Shown here: positions 50,493 to 63,244 of the stretch, in pieces
Layout: each line of letters opens with the position of its first letter
Numbering within the stretch: position 1 is the first letter of the stretch
Origin: Nymphaea colorata
Taxonomy: Eukaryota > Streptophyta > Magnoliopsida > Nymphaeales > Nymphaeaceae
Reading direction: 5' to 3'
Assembly: GCF_008831285.2 (NCBI RefSeq)
Contig: NC_045138.2
Span: 39,113,115-39,177,114 of the forward strand
Length of the DNA stretch: 64,000 nt
Made by a program: the position numbers and the translations under genes
The notes under the pieces: generated by a model
Seen by the model: only the letters and a program-made list of their open reading frames with translations
Told to the model about the DNA's origin: nothing
The model's database searches: none

Positions 50493-52863
50493 TTATGTTT
50501 TCTCTTCATCAGATTGAGAGCATGTTCCAGCCACTGAATCAACAAAGAATTCTTCAACTGAAAGACAATTTTAGAATCATCAATAATGATGCCACATAGA
50601 GACCTGTACTCATGATAACTTGGTAGAAAAGACATAGTATAGATAAATAGAATGAGAACGAGAGAATTTGGTATAAATGTTGAAGAGAATACCAGACATA
50701 ATAAAAATTAACAATGATAAAATGTATAGAATCAGGGAATTGCCAATCCAAGTGTGAGCCAAGCCTGTGGACATATACACAGGCCATCTTTACAAACAAG
50801 TACAGGCAAGATGGTTAAGCTTGTTTCCATCAATAAAATCAGCCTGGCATCAGAATGCTTTGGAATTGAAACAAGAAGCATCTGAAGTCCGAGTGCTGAT
50901 TCCAAAGGTTACTTTCAGATATTAAAACTGGTGCATTGAGGGATTCTGCACACAGGACAGAAGATAAAATTCCAGAAAGTGTTGCTGGGGCATTTAAAAT
51001 ACAAATCAGGTAACACAAGTAAAAGCTGGTATCGCCAAAGGTGTATCAGCTTTAAATGCTGTTGATTGACAAAAGTGGGGAGATGAATGACAGCCTTCCT
51101 GCTAAGTGTGGAACGCCAACTCGTTTATTAAACTCAGGACAACAATGCAGGTAGAACAAGTTGTCCCCCCTTGCACGTACCAACAAAAGGATAGAACAAA
51201 AGTGTTCCAGTAACTCATTGCACTTGTGCTTTGAAATACATAACCAAATTGTGTGGCATTTGCATTTAGCGAAAATTCCATCCATGGCATCATGCAAAGG
51301 TGAGTCTGGCTCTTTTTCTCCTCCTTCCTCTGCTCATTCTTTTCCTTCTTCTTATCAGCAGATTTTTTGCCCTAGTACCTTTTCTTATTACTTGTCATTA
51401 TATTTGATAACTCCGGTTCTTCTTGCTTTTTCTTCTTTGAAGAGATCCACTCTTTATTTTCTGCAATCCATCATTCCCAATATCCTCCCTTTTTGCCGAA
51501 TCAATTCTTTTGCTGGTTTTCCTTGTCCTTTTATCTGTTTCCCTTGGTACTTTATTCTTTCTTACTTTCTCTTCCATTTTGTTTCTCCTTATTTTTTTCT
51601 TCCTGTCAAGAGCTGCCACTTGCTACTGCTCATTGTAGGGCATGCCAATTCTTCTTCTTCATGTTCTTTTTGGATGATATACATTTTCTTTTCAGCTTCT
51701 TATTCTTGATCATTTTCTTCTTGTTTTTGCCCATCTGTATATGTGGGAATATATATCATCTTCATTGGTTCTTTTTCCTTTTTGGAACTTTGTTACGGCT
51801 TTCTTATCAGAGGAGACTCACATATATGCAATATACCTACAATTGTAGAGTCTACTAATGAAGCTCTATTACAAAAAATTATTTATTATATGTCAGCCAA
51901 TTCATGTGTTTTCATATTCTTATCGTTATTGTCTAGCAGTTGTATAGATGTCATTTTCTTATTCTATTGTCAGTGGTTGCCATAAATTTTACCAAAAAAT
52001 TAGCTGTTAATTTTTTACTTTGTCCTGGTTAAGATGCATATTGGATGTTTTGCTTGCTTTCCCATTATGACACAGTAATGCATATCTTACCATGAAATTA
52101 AGAGGCTACTGGACCAGGATTTCCATGAAAGACGACACAGTGGTTGATCTTTGGTACCAAGTCCATGGATGACTTTGGCTAGTTTTGAGAATTGAAGAGT
52201 ATGTTATAATTTGTCAACATAAACCAAACATTGGACAAAGTGACATGAGAACAATGAGAATGTCAGGTTAGTTTGTTGTAAGAACAGAATGTGCTAAATA
52301 GAGTGTCCAGAAAATCTTGAGTTCATAATCAACCATATTCTTAAGGACTCAAGTGAGCACAAGGTTGCCAAATTTCATAATGATCCAACTATGGGGTATC
52401 CCATGCTAGTAACAAAGATTCAGAGATCCTACAGGATTACTCCATGAATGATGGGCTGCACTTCACGATTTCCTTTGTCATCAACTAGACTACAGTCACA
52501 AGCAAAGCAAGATTGCTTTATCCACCACTTAAGGAATTACCATAAATCATAGGCAGTACGTGAATCATTTCAGTTTTTTTCCCACTTCTTATTTCCACTT
52601 CCGTTTTCACAGTTGGTAGTGAGTGTGCAAGGTTACCACATTCAATGTGGTTTTTCCATTGACGAGGCTCATTTTCAATACATTTGGCTTTCACTTCACA
52701 AATTCAAGCAATTTTAGATGTACCAACCAACCATGAAATAGCCAAACTAATCCTCTATTAGTTTCAGGTTAAGATAAGAAAAACCCCTTAGCTATGTCAC
52801 GTGGGCACGAGTGCAAGTTTGGGTATGGGTTCGGACCAAGTTCAAAAACCATAGGTACGAGGG

Positions 52864-52904
<41 letters not shown>

Positions 52905-55900
52905 GAAATTACATTCATTATGATTTTAAACAAACCAAAAATGCACCATTCACCATTGCAATCAACCTACCAGGCCGCTGGAAATAAAGATGTCACCAGT
53001 AGCCTACACGAAAAATGACAGACTTGCCAGACAATGCAGAGGTCCACTGCCGTACAGGGAACCCAGCAAAGAACAGCAGCCTTGGTCTGAACAAAGGCTG
53101 CTTTTTATTGTGTGTAAACAGTAGGCATTGCAAAAAAGAAAACTAAACACTAATTTGGACAGAAACAGAATTGGACAAAGTTGACCGAGTCTAGTTTTGG
53201 TCAAGTACAGGCTCAGGTGCATTGACCACAGCCGACACGTCTCGGACTGTATCCGGTCTTCGTCCAATCCCATGCCCAAACCCGAACCCTTGTTGACATG
53301 GGTTTGTTGCCCAAACTGGCACACCCATGTTTCATAGCTTCTCACTTCTCAGTAACTTCAATGATCTACACCACTTCAAAAACCCACACTTACCCAAGAA
53401 TGGACATAGACATGAAAAAAATCCGGCAAACTATGTCTTACCATCATGTTCTGGAGAATCGATTAGAATATCTGATCCAGATGGCAGAAATGGCGACCCA
53501 CTGTAATTTCCTAAAGCACCTAGATCTGCAAAAATATTTAGACAGAAATCTTCTTATTAAAAGTTCAACATACAATACACCAAGCAACCATTGTTCCAAA
53601 CCTTTCCTTTTAGAAAGCTTAAACAGAACAAAAGAACTGTATATGGCTTGCATCTCCCAACTAAAACCCAGATAAAAGTTACAAACGACTTTACTTTTTA
53701 AGCATCTAAGACCATGTGCTGTATGCAATGCAAATATATGCCCCCTGGATCAGTAAAAAATTTTCCACATGAAAATGAAGGCACTTTATTCAAGAGAGAC
53801 CTTCTTTTGATGAAATAGAGCTTAAACATTACCTCCCAAGTTTGTCAAGTCCGCAGTCAGATCAGAAAAGCTGAAATTCCATGGCATCTGATCCAGAGAT
53901 CTGATGGAATCCCTTGTGGAGCCGACCCCACTATCAGCACCAAGCTGCAGACCAACGCTGGTTGCCACATCTGATGAAAATGCTGAATCAAGTGCTGGTG
54001 TATCTACACCCATCCCTGATAACTCCGTAGAACTGAATGGAAAGTGACCACTTGATGCAGAAGCAGGACTCATAGCCATTTCTGACATAGATGACATGGC
54101 ACTACATGAAGGAATCACAGGTCCCACCTCAGCAGAAGCACTGCCCATCACAATACTCTTAAACCCAAAATCAATGCTATCACGCACACACAAAGCACAG
54201 ATGTTTTGAGTTGATCAACATCTATGAACACAAACACATTCTCTCTCTGTCTTTGCCTCTCTCACACAACACTCACATATCCAGCTATACGAAATGGTTG
54301 AATCAACATTTTGACACCAATAGAAAGGAGATTGGTTGAACTTGTGCAATTGCAACGTGTTGAGACAAAGGGCTCCATCAAGTAAATGTTTAGGCACTAG
54401 CCATCATCATTAATGTGAGCATGCTAACAATAACAGTTCCAGTACGGAGCAATTTCCTTTCTTCTTCACAGGGTCAAAAAGGCCAAAACATGAGGAACCA
54501 GTACCAACAAAATGAGTCAAATCATCAACTGGGGAGTAGACATGTATATGTGAGATGCCCAATTTGCTACCCTAACATAATGATTGTGATGTCCATAATA
54601 TAAGGCTCTAAGCCCATAATATACAGTCGGACAGCATGTCTTTTTTTTTTCTGTTGATACATAATTCATGTACAACTATCATGATTTAACAAAACAAAGA
54701 CAGCAATTCACAATCACCAATTTAAGGATCAACCCCTCCATCCCTTTACCTACGGACTTCTACTTTAATCATAAACTGATAAACATAGAAAGGTAAATAA
54801 AACAATAAGCCAATGTTTTCTTACTCATTCCCAGAATTGATCCGGATTGGGTGAAAATTGCTGGGAGCAGGCACACCATTCACTACATGACAATTTGACA
54901 AGCCACAAGCCATGGGATCAAGATGAGGTTGCCCAGTAGCATGCATTGGAGGCTGCTGGAGAACTGGATATCCCATAGGTAGATTGTTAACTGCACTGAA
55001 AGAAGCCAACAATGAAGAAGGATGATAACAGCAATAGTAGCAGAGAGAGAGAGAGAGGGGGGGGGGAGGGGAGAGAGAGAGTACCAGGCATGGGATGGAT
55101 TCCATTTTGCATGGGAGCCAAGGGAACTTTTGGTGGGACAGGGCACTTCATGAGGCGGTATTGTTGCTCAAGCAAATGATTAAACAACATTATCTGCTTT
55201 TTCAGTTTCAGTCTAATATAGTAGGCTCTGAAGAAGTCAGAATTTTCTTCTTCCAATTTCTGCCATACTAAAAGGGGAGAAATTTGAAGGGCATATTCTC
55301 AAGTATTAGTATAAATTGTAAACTAGTAGAATTGGAAAGACCAGATCTTGAACTACATAACTGGGAACTGTAAAAGTGAAAGAATTTCATACAGAATCAT
55401 GTTAAAAAAATATTCAGAAGTAAATTAGGATTGAGTCCTTTTTTCAGATGTAAAATGCACCGGCGCAAGCAGATGGGCACAAAATATAAGAACCCAAATG
55501 TCCCCTGACGTATGAATAGATCAACAGGTTGTTCCATAGAATTAACATAATTGACAGTATTATCAGACTCTGTAGCAGCACCCTTATGCAACAAACAGGA
55601 CTGTCCAGTGAGGTCAGATTAGATGCATGTGGATTACTTCTTGGTTTAAAGAGGACGTATTCAATCAGTTATATCCCCTTGCTATCTCAGGTGGACACTG
55701 AAAGCTTATGATCAATATTGACATGATCGAAGATCAGGTACACTACAGTACTTCATGGGTGAGGTCAAACTGGAGTTGGACAGAGTTGACATTTCATATC
55801 AATACCGTAGTTCAGTGTTCGACTAAGATTATTATTTAAATCAAATATTTATAATGACTTTGATTTATTCTACATAAGTTTTCATTTGATAACCTATGTT

Positions 55901-58900
55901 ACACAGGTGCAGGGTGTGGGTGCTGATGCAGGTGCTGCATTTAAAAAAAAAAACATGGGTGCAGGTGCAGTGAGAATCTATATATACTTGTATCTATATG
56001 TATTTATATATATATAGAGATAAATTGACTACAGACAATGAAACTAGCAATAAAATTGTTCGCAAATAAAAATACAATTAATGATTAATAAACTATAAGT
56101 TTACCAATGATTCAATAGAAAGAAAGCAATTTGTTTGTTGTCGCACCCAAGCTGTGCCCAAGAAGCACCCAAGCCCCGCCTGTCAAGCACCCAAGAGGCA
56201 CTTAACATGACTTAGGTGCGGCATCTGTGTTACATAATTGATAATGCATACATCCACACAGACAATATAACATATGGTACATGGCTGTGACACCTTGCCC
56301 GAAGTTTATGAAGTTGCTGTCTCATACTATGAAGCATGAAGGAAATCCATCTTCAGAGTGGGAGGAAAGTCAGCTAATTCCTTACATGGAATTATAACAT
56401 GGTACATAACCTTAAGACATTCAAGGAAAGATTAAATGAGAAGAACCATGGGAATCTTCTGAATCAATCAGTTATCCTTCATGCACTCACAGATGCATAT
56501 ATGCTTTGCTTTACTATATGTAGGTTATATGTGTTTCCATAAGGTTGAGGCAATGCCAATGTCTGGCTATGTATATCATAAAGCTACAGAGATCCTCTTG
56601 CACTGTAAGTAATCTGCAAAGAGACTTATCGAAACAGTTTCTCTTCCAACACACTCATGCATAAGCAGCACAAGCGACCTAGGAATATACAGGATTCCAT
56701 AAAAGAGATAACTAGAGAAGTTTATCACACAAAAACAGTGAATAAATAAACTTTCTCTTCAGAAGCAAATAACAGGGAGCGACAAAGAGACCCTTAGACA
56801 AACTATGATGTAAAATTCATTTATAGAATAAAAGTTTGTAAATAAAGTTCTCAACCTACCCAAGCTTGTAAAACCAGGTTCTATTCTTGCCCGATTTAGA
56901 AGAGTCTTTACCACTTCTGCTCTATTCATGTACAACTGCAGACAACGTTCTATCAAATTCTGGACCTAGAAAATTATTACAATGGTAAGATATCAGAGAT
57001 TCTGTGGCAAGAAGAGAATCTTAACTAAATAGAACGCTCAATGAAATCGTCATAGCAGCTCACAAGTTCAATGTCTTCACGAGAAACTTTCCTGCTTTCA
57101 CTGCTTGAAATTGATCCTGAACCTGAGTCAACAACAGGAGTCTCAGTAGCTGGTATGTCATGTTGATCCCCTTGAGAATCATGTGACCCTTGTGATGAAG
57201 GCTGCTTTTCTGCTTGACATGGTTGAGAGTCCTGAAGAAAAGTCTACTGTTAAAATTGACATATGTTTTTTTGGCTTTAGCTGATCAAAACTAAACAAAT
57301 TTGGAAAAAGGGATGTAAAATTGAAAAGCATTACCTTTGACTAAAGAAATATTTTTTATTACTTGTGGTTCATCAAACTAAATATGGTGTTTGCTATTTT
57401 ATCATTCAGCAGATCAATCACACATGATTTTAAAGAAACTAACAAAAGCTTACTTTGAAATTTCTGCTTCCAATGAACATTGCATTTGACATGCAAATTA
57501 GAAGCCAAAAACATCATTTATGATTAACTGAGATAGGGCCGCCTTTGATTAGCCAAACAGCCTATGCACTGCTTAATGAGGCCCTTCCTTTTTTTTGCAA
57601 AAGTTGTCACATAATTCAGGTAATTCAATCAAATATCTGTCCGCCTTATGAAAGAAAACTCATGAATGGTCTGACCAAGCTACTTATTGCGAGTTAAAAG
57701 AGTCTCTTTTGAATGTCAAATGAATGGCAACATGATATCCTCAATAAGTCAATGTCCTTAAAAAAGCTGATACTAGACTCTCCACATTCTACATTCCTTA
57801 CAAAAGCTTGTCTCCTTTCTTTTCATATTTTAAAATAGAGAACAACAGGCAAGTTGCCATATAAAGAGAGCACAAGATTTCATCTCTAAGCAGAAAGTTA
57901 ACTGAATAAGCTCTAAATTTTAAAATAGAGAACAAGAGGCTAGTTGTCATATAAAGAGATCACTAGCTTTCATCTCTAAACAAAAAATCAACTGAATATG
58001 CTCCAAGCTTAAACCTGACATTTATGGCCTGCAATACACTATGCAAAGGAAGCCAGCAAGGAAAAGGACGAGTGCACTCCCTAACATAGTTATTAGAACT
58101 CCTAAGCATGAATAAAACAGCCACATGGAATCCAAGAGGCTTCTCAAGCTTGCACGGTATGACAACTAACCTAGTATCCTTACGATAGTGAAAAAAAAAG
58201 TTCAACAAACATTTCCAGATACATTATCACTTTTTTGCTCTCTCTAAAAGCAACCTAAACTTCCTTGACATGTATTTACCTCCTCTATGCACCACATATT
58301 CACCATTCCAACACAAACATCTAACAATTCAACCTTCTAACCTATAGACCACTTTTTTGTTGTTAATCACACAACCAAGTCCCAATTAGCACAAGTTGAT
58401 TTAGCTTTTACCCAATGCACTCAATTAGAATGTGTTCATCAGTAAACAGTTCCACCAAGTCATGTTGACACGCTTGGATTGTGTTTTCTCCATAAAAAGA
58501 ATAAAATATATATACACCGTGTGGGATGACCAACCATCCAAAAACCAACCATGTTAGGGAAGAAAAACAGGGGCCTGTTCTATAGCATGAGAAGCTGCAT
58601 AAGAACTCCACTTTTACAGAAGTCCAAAAAAGCACCTGATTTACAAAAAAATGGTGTTTCAAAAATTACTTTAAAGCAAAGCATTTAATGCTTAGAAAAT
58701 GAAAGAAAAGACAAAAGTTTTAATGTTGAAACCTGGTTGCTCATCTGGAAAAATAGTTTAATGACTATCCTACTCTATTAGAGATTTTTCATTTATTCTT
58801 CCTTTTAGGTTTTTACGTTTAGATGCTCTAGATAAATCCATATTTTCAAAGCAAAGACCTCTACATAGAATGACAAATTGAAATTAGCAATGGCCCTAAA

Positions 58901-59903
58901 AAGACAGCTTTGCATTTAACTTAAGAAGAATTTAAGACGTATAAATAATTACAAATTGTTAAAAAGTAAATATAGAAAGTTGTATATAAGTGAATAAATT
59001 AAAATTATTAAAAATACATCAGTCATGAAGAGGACATATTATTTTGTTAGCAATAAAAATATGAGAAAAATAAAAAATACTTTCTAATATCGATTCCTTG
59101 CCAAGGTCAGGAAGCCTAAAAAAGTATACCCTAAGCCACACAGATTCTCCAATTTGGTTCCTGCATTATCCCATCATATGCACGTCACACTATAGAATCC
59201 ATAAAACTGCTGCTTGAATCTGCCGTTCTATGCATGTGAGATAATTATCAAACCATCTGCAACCGTTCTACTTCTACCTTTCTTTGTTTCTTACCCAAAT
59301 ACCAAGACAGAACAAATTCATAGTTACAGTTTCCTAGAACTTAATCTGCATTTGACAAGAGGAAAGTTTAGATCTTTAGCTCATTGTCTGTCTGTGTAGT
59401 TCAAGCAACTGAAGACGAACATGAAGACCTTTCACAGAAGGTTAATAACAATTAATAAATGTATCTAGAATTTAAGATAACTACAGCAAATAAAAATTGG
59501 CAAATGGATGTATCTCATAAAGTCAGCGTACAAACAGCGGAATTGGGAGTATTAAGGAGAATGCATGCTTATGGAGAGAAGACAAAACAGTATGAAGAAT
59601 AATAGCAACTTTATCAGCACGAGTTTAACACAGAAATACATACAGAGGGTTCATATGTAAGTTGCAACATGAAAAAGGTCAACAAATGAATTTGTAATAT
59701 AGCTCACTTGCATTATTGCTAATTCGTAACACATTATCATCTAAAGAATAGCTGATTGTCGTAACCAAATCATCAATGATTTAATGACACATTAGGCTCC
59801 TCGCCTTTTGGAGTTTTTAGCATGAACTTCAATAATCAGGGCTATGCAAACAGCCAGTTATAGGATATAGTAGCACCTGCAGTGTCTTCATTTCAGATGT
59901 CAT
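50493..59903 (-). CDS. Plant-specific TIGR01589 / PF09713 (A_thal_3526) domain protein, 8 coding exons, about 373 aa
   Basis: Protein of a plant-only family of unknown function. Coding exons on the minus strand: 59903-59877 (least certain), 57231-57064, 56965-56860, 55267-55085, 54990-54825, 54155-53833, 53525-53442, 50557-50493; phases agree throughout. The conserved domain spans about residues 57-117 (SREDIEL..IERCLQLYMNRAEVV..RARIEPGFTSLVWQKLEEEN..FFRAYY). It is followed by a basic, possibly coiled segment RLKLKKQ and a long Pro/Ser/Gly/Met-rich low-complexity tail. The C-terminus is acidic and conserved-looking (VEEFFVDSV..CSQSDEEKT). The first exon was chosen because it gives an in-frame ATG (MTSEMKTLQ) with TAA three codons upstream and a phase-0 donor CAG|GTGCTA. 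Another first exon is possible. Exon 6 has an alternative in-frame acceptor 21 nt upstream (54,176). The domain call is firm; the function is unknown. Confidence 0.9.
52792..53337. mobile_element. hAT-like MITE, element C (546 bp), TIGR01589 intron 7
   Basis: Left end CTATGTCACGTGGGCACGAG matches the complement of the right end, CTATGAAACATGGGTGTGCC, and the match extends into AGTTTGGG. An internal (TA)n tract lies at 52,866-52,898. I could not find a matching 8-bp duplication at the two flanks (CCCCTTAG and CTTCTCAC), so the borders or the insertion history are less certain. Confidence 0.6.
52866..52898. repeat. (AT)n microsatellite inside MITE C
   Basis: About 33 bp of AT repeat inside the element 52,792-53,337. 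Confidence 0.95.
55041..55081. repeat. Purine tract (GA)n G10 (GA)n, TIGR01589 intron 4
   Basis: GAGAGA, a run of about 10 G, AGGGG, then GAGAGA, immediately next to the donor of the exon ending at 55,085. On the gene strand it is a CT/C-rich tract in the short 94-nt intron. Confidence 0.9.
55894..56237. mobile_element. hAT-like MITE, element D (344 bp), TIGR01589 intron 3
   Basis: Left end CTATGTTACACAGGTGC, right end complementary to TTATGTAACACAGATGC. Flanks TTGATAAC (55,886-55,893) and TTGATAAT (56,238-56,245) form a 7-of-8 duplication. The subterminal region repeats GGTGCAGG. An AT-rich TATATA stretch lies inside. No coding capacity. Confidence 0.75.
57827..58003. repeat. 90-bp tandem duplication, TIGR01589 intron
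   Basis: ATTTTAAAATAGAGAACA..CATATAAAGAGA..TTTCATCTCTAA..CAACTGAATA-type sequence occurs twice with a 90-bp offset and scattered substitutions. It lies in the intron between the first two coding exons. Confidence 0.85.
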
Positions 59904-61034
59904 ACATCCTTACAACATCTTCAATGTGTCGACAAATGAATATCTGGATGAATGCGAAAGGTCGAACTGCTCATTCAAAGGAAATCACAGCTACCACCTG
60001 AAAAGGGAGGAGGCATGTAAAACGACAATTTGGTTATTCTCCAGATTACATGTAGACAAGAGCAAATATCATGGTACATGCAAGACAAAGGAACATAATT
60101 TAAAGCTTACAATTAGCAGACATAAACCGTATAAAAACTTTTAGATTAAGCACTAAGATGGCAATGTCCGACATGGCAAATTCAAGACATAGGAACAGGA
60201 TATTAATAGTTCAGACAGCATAAGCTACTAGAATCTAAATATTTGCATGGATGGATATAATGATAGCTTTTGGAGGAAGAGGCTAGAAATATAGTAGATT
60301 CAATAATGGATCAGTCAAAATTCTATGGTTATTGCAGAAGCAGATTTTGTTATTATTTTTTTTCAAGTACTTCCTACAAATGATTCAAGTTACGAATGTA
60401 TCCCTAAAATGACACCAACCAAACTCCAGCAATGGTCACTTCATTCTACAAGCAGTCACCATTATGACACAAGTACAACAGTTGCATTAAGTTTTTTCAT
60501 CCAATTTTACATGTCAAAACTGCAATATTGGCCACAGACAGTTGTTGCTCGCCCAGGTGCAAAAGAATCACATGGCTCCTTCCTTGTACAAGTACATGCT
60601 TTATTCACCATGTTTCATTGAGTTACCTGAGTGAGCTTCAAGGCTATCTGAAAAGGACAACCAACGGAGTGACAAATTTCTACATGATTCTCACTCAAGA
60701 AAAAAAAAAGGAAAGAAAAAGGGAATACCTCCAGATGAAGGACAGAGTCAACATTCACTTAATTTTGGCATGTGCATGTACAGATCTACTAGCTCAAGGG
60801 CATAAGGGAAAAGCTAGCTTAGTTAAAGAGGGCGTGTGGTGGATTGTGTTGGAGGTGGGTTGCTTTGGTTGATTGTAGGCCTTCTTCTTAAGAATCAGCT
60901 TGTTGAAAGGGTAGCGTTCAAGTTCTCGCACTTGCATTGCTAAAGTATGTTCTGGCTACAGACCATAACATGCTTGGCAAACGCGTCCTACTAGAACCTC
61001 CAGATGAAAAGACTGCCTCCAAGCTTGAAGCTAA

Positions 61035-61778
61035 GGGCCTGTTTGATGGCCAGAGTTTTTACTGTAGCACACAGACAAATGTCTGTGTTTTTGAATTTTA
61101 TCCATGACCCATCACAGATGGGTAAAAAGTCCTTTCTCGATGGACCTAAAATAATAAGGATTTTTGTCTGCGGATAAAAGTCTGACCTCGAGAGGTTGGA
61201 CTTTTATCCATGGATATTTTTTCTGCCCGTTAGGGTTGAATTCTTCTCTTCAACGGTTGAAGAGTGTTTAGAGCTCTGAGCATAGCTTTGGACTTAGTCT
61301 TCACTTCTTGAGTTTACACGTTATTCCGTGCTTGTGAATTCTCCTGTTGCCAAGGAGGTTAGCCAATGTATACAATGAAATATTATTTCACTACACTGCT
61401 TATGGGCATAAGTTAATAGACAACATGATGAAAATGTCCACGGTCCAAATAAATGAGAAAAAGCAATGAAGTAAAAGAAGCATCTGTAATGTTCTCCAGC
61501 ATTTATTAGAATCAGTCTTTCCTTTTCTTCTAAACTAATTGGTGGGCCTTTAAGCAAGAAACAACATAAGAAATGGTATAATACACAAATCAAGGGACCT
61601 CCTGATTCGGTAGTTAGCACTTAGTAACTAATACCAATTTCTTATTTCTAACTTATCATGTAGGACGCCAATCTTTGCAACAGAACTTTTTTTTTTTTTG
61701 TTCATGGATTTTAATCCAGTTTCATCACACGGCGGACAATATTTCAGGGATTTTAATAACTACCCATCATACAGGCCC
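61035..61778. mobile_element. Tourist-like (PIF/Harbinger) element, 744 bp, TIGR01589 leader
   Basis: Terminal inverted repeats GGGCCTGTTTGATGG and, complemented, GGGCCTGTATGATGG (14 of 15 match), flanked on both sides by TAA, the classic target duplication of PIF/Harbinger and Tourist elements. The subterminal sequences also resemble each other (ATCCATG words). It has no transposase frame and is therefore non-autonomous; 744 bp is long for a MITE. Confidence 0.72.
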
Positions 61779-63114
61779 TAACTGTTTCGCACCTCATGTT
61801 TAGGAGAGCAACTACAAAGAGAGGGAAGAACAAAAACATTACGCTTCGCAAACAGCATCTCAAATGCCTTATCTGGTTTAAAGGTGGGAGCCAAATAAGT
61901 AAAATACCATTATTATTTTTCCTTGACTAAAAACGCAGGACAGGTACACGAATTTGTTGCACTACAACCTCTTAGGAAACAGTATAACGAAGGAGAAACT
62001 ACCAATCTTTGGCCGACAAGTCGACAAATGAAGAAGTGAAACTTTACAACAAAAATCCCCACAAAACGGACGATCGACTTACCGCCGTTGTACTCCAGAA
62101 CAGAAAATCTTCAACCAACAATAAAATTCTCAAGCACCATGTTGGATAGGCATTTCATGAGAAGTGGGAAGGTAGGAACCGGACCACATTGCGGTGCTAA
62201 AATCAAGAAAGGAGACCCCAGACTTTGGCCTCCGGCATGTCGGGCAAGAAAGAGGGAAAACAAAGTGAGCAGCACGAGGCAATTACCTTCACGAAATTCC
62301 TCAAAAAGATGGGGAAGACCCACTGTGAGCCAGGGGCATTTCCGTCTTTTGGTTAGATTATTATTTTCTACTCCCTGGTTCGACGGATTGTAACACGTAC
62401 TTTGGTTTTGCACACAGATAACGCGAGTAACCCTTCGTCTTTAATTACGAATCCTGTGCAGAAATTTCTCATAGCTTAACGCTAAACTGTCAAAAGCAAA
62501 CAGAAGAATCCCAGCTTCTTCTACACACTCATCCAATCCAAAGATGGATATCTTTGAGGAGGATTAAAAACAAAAAGAGAGAGAGAATGAGAAAGCAACA
62601 ACAGATTACCCGATTAAGAAGTTACCTAGAATCTTGAAGCGAAAAGCAAAAAAAAAAATGATAGTGCGGACACGGCATAGCTCCCAAAACATAAGACAAA
62701 GAAGCGAACCTCAGTTCGGAGACTCCAGATTTCCGCTCCGGACTCCTTACGGCCGGATCGAACGCCCCCGGCAACTACTGCACGGTAAAATCTGCTGACG
62801 GAAGAACAAAACGCATCAGAAACTCAAAAGAAAACCTCTCAACTAAGAAAAATTAGGAACAGAAATCCAAAGCCTCGTCAGTTTCCGGCGAGAGCCACTC
62901 CCCGGCATTTCACGTTCTCGGACGCCTTCAAACTTCGTGAAGGCCGATAAAACAAGAATGTTTTTCTTTCTCATCTTCATTTTTTTCTCCTTCCCATTTT
63001 TACCGCCGAAAAGAAGAACATCGAGTGTCGTTTAAAGGTGTGATAACAGGGATGCCTAAATACCTAAAAATTTCCAGCGAGTTCTTGAGTCTCCAGCTGT
63101 CTCTGTTGCTTACC

Positions 63115-63171
63115 CTAGTAATCGTAGGTAGGAAAGAGACGAGGAGGGGAGAGAAAGAGCTCGGAAGCCAT
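63115..63171 (-). CDS. Short upstream ORF (18 aa) in the TIGR01589 leader
   Basis: ATG in good context (ACCATGGCT), about 35 nt after the inferred transcription start. It codes MASELFLSPPRLFPTYDY, then TAG. It would be met first by scanning ribosomes. No function is recognised. It depends on the TATA-based start site being right. Confidence 0.3.
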   Translation of the reverse strand: MASELFLSPPRLFPTYDY

Positions 63172-63231
63172 GGTCACCTCTATCCGATGAAGGAGAAGGG
63201 GGAAGCGTCCTGCTTCCATACTCCCCGTTCT

Positions 63232-63239
63232 TTTATATA
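63232..63239 (-). promoter_or_regulatory. TATA box of the TIGR01589 gene
   Basis: Reads TATATAAA on the gene strand, inside CTATATAAAAG. It lies just upstream of CT-rich leader-like sequence and implies transcription start near 63,205. This is the clearest TATA box next to any of the genes. Confidence 0.55.
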
Positions 63240-63244
63240 GCGAC

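Larger units (their letters stand above)
59904..63206 (-). other. 5' leader of the TIGR01589 gene, with introns
   Basis: The region between the TATA box and the proposed start exon. GC-richer, CT-rich sequence at 62,700-63,200 looks like a leader exon. Candidate donors on the gene strand are CTGAG|GTTCGC near 62,711 and TCTAG|GTAACT near 62,636. The intron that follows would contain the Tourist-like element at 61,035-61,778. Exact exon limits are not resolved. Confidence 0.4.

Noticed and set aside
51161-51858. Overlapping plus-strand frames rich in Phe, Ser and Leu
   Set aside because: They lie in a pyrimidine-rich part of an intron of the TIGR01589 gene on the opposite strand; composition alone explains the openness.
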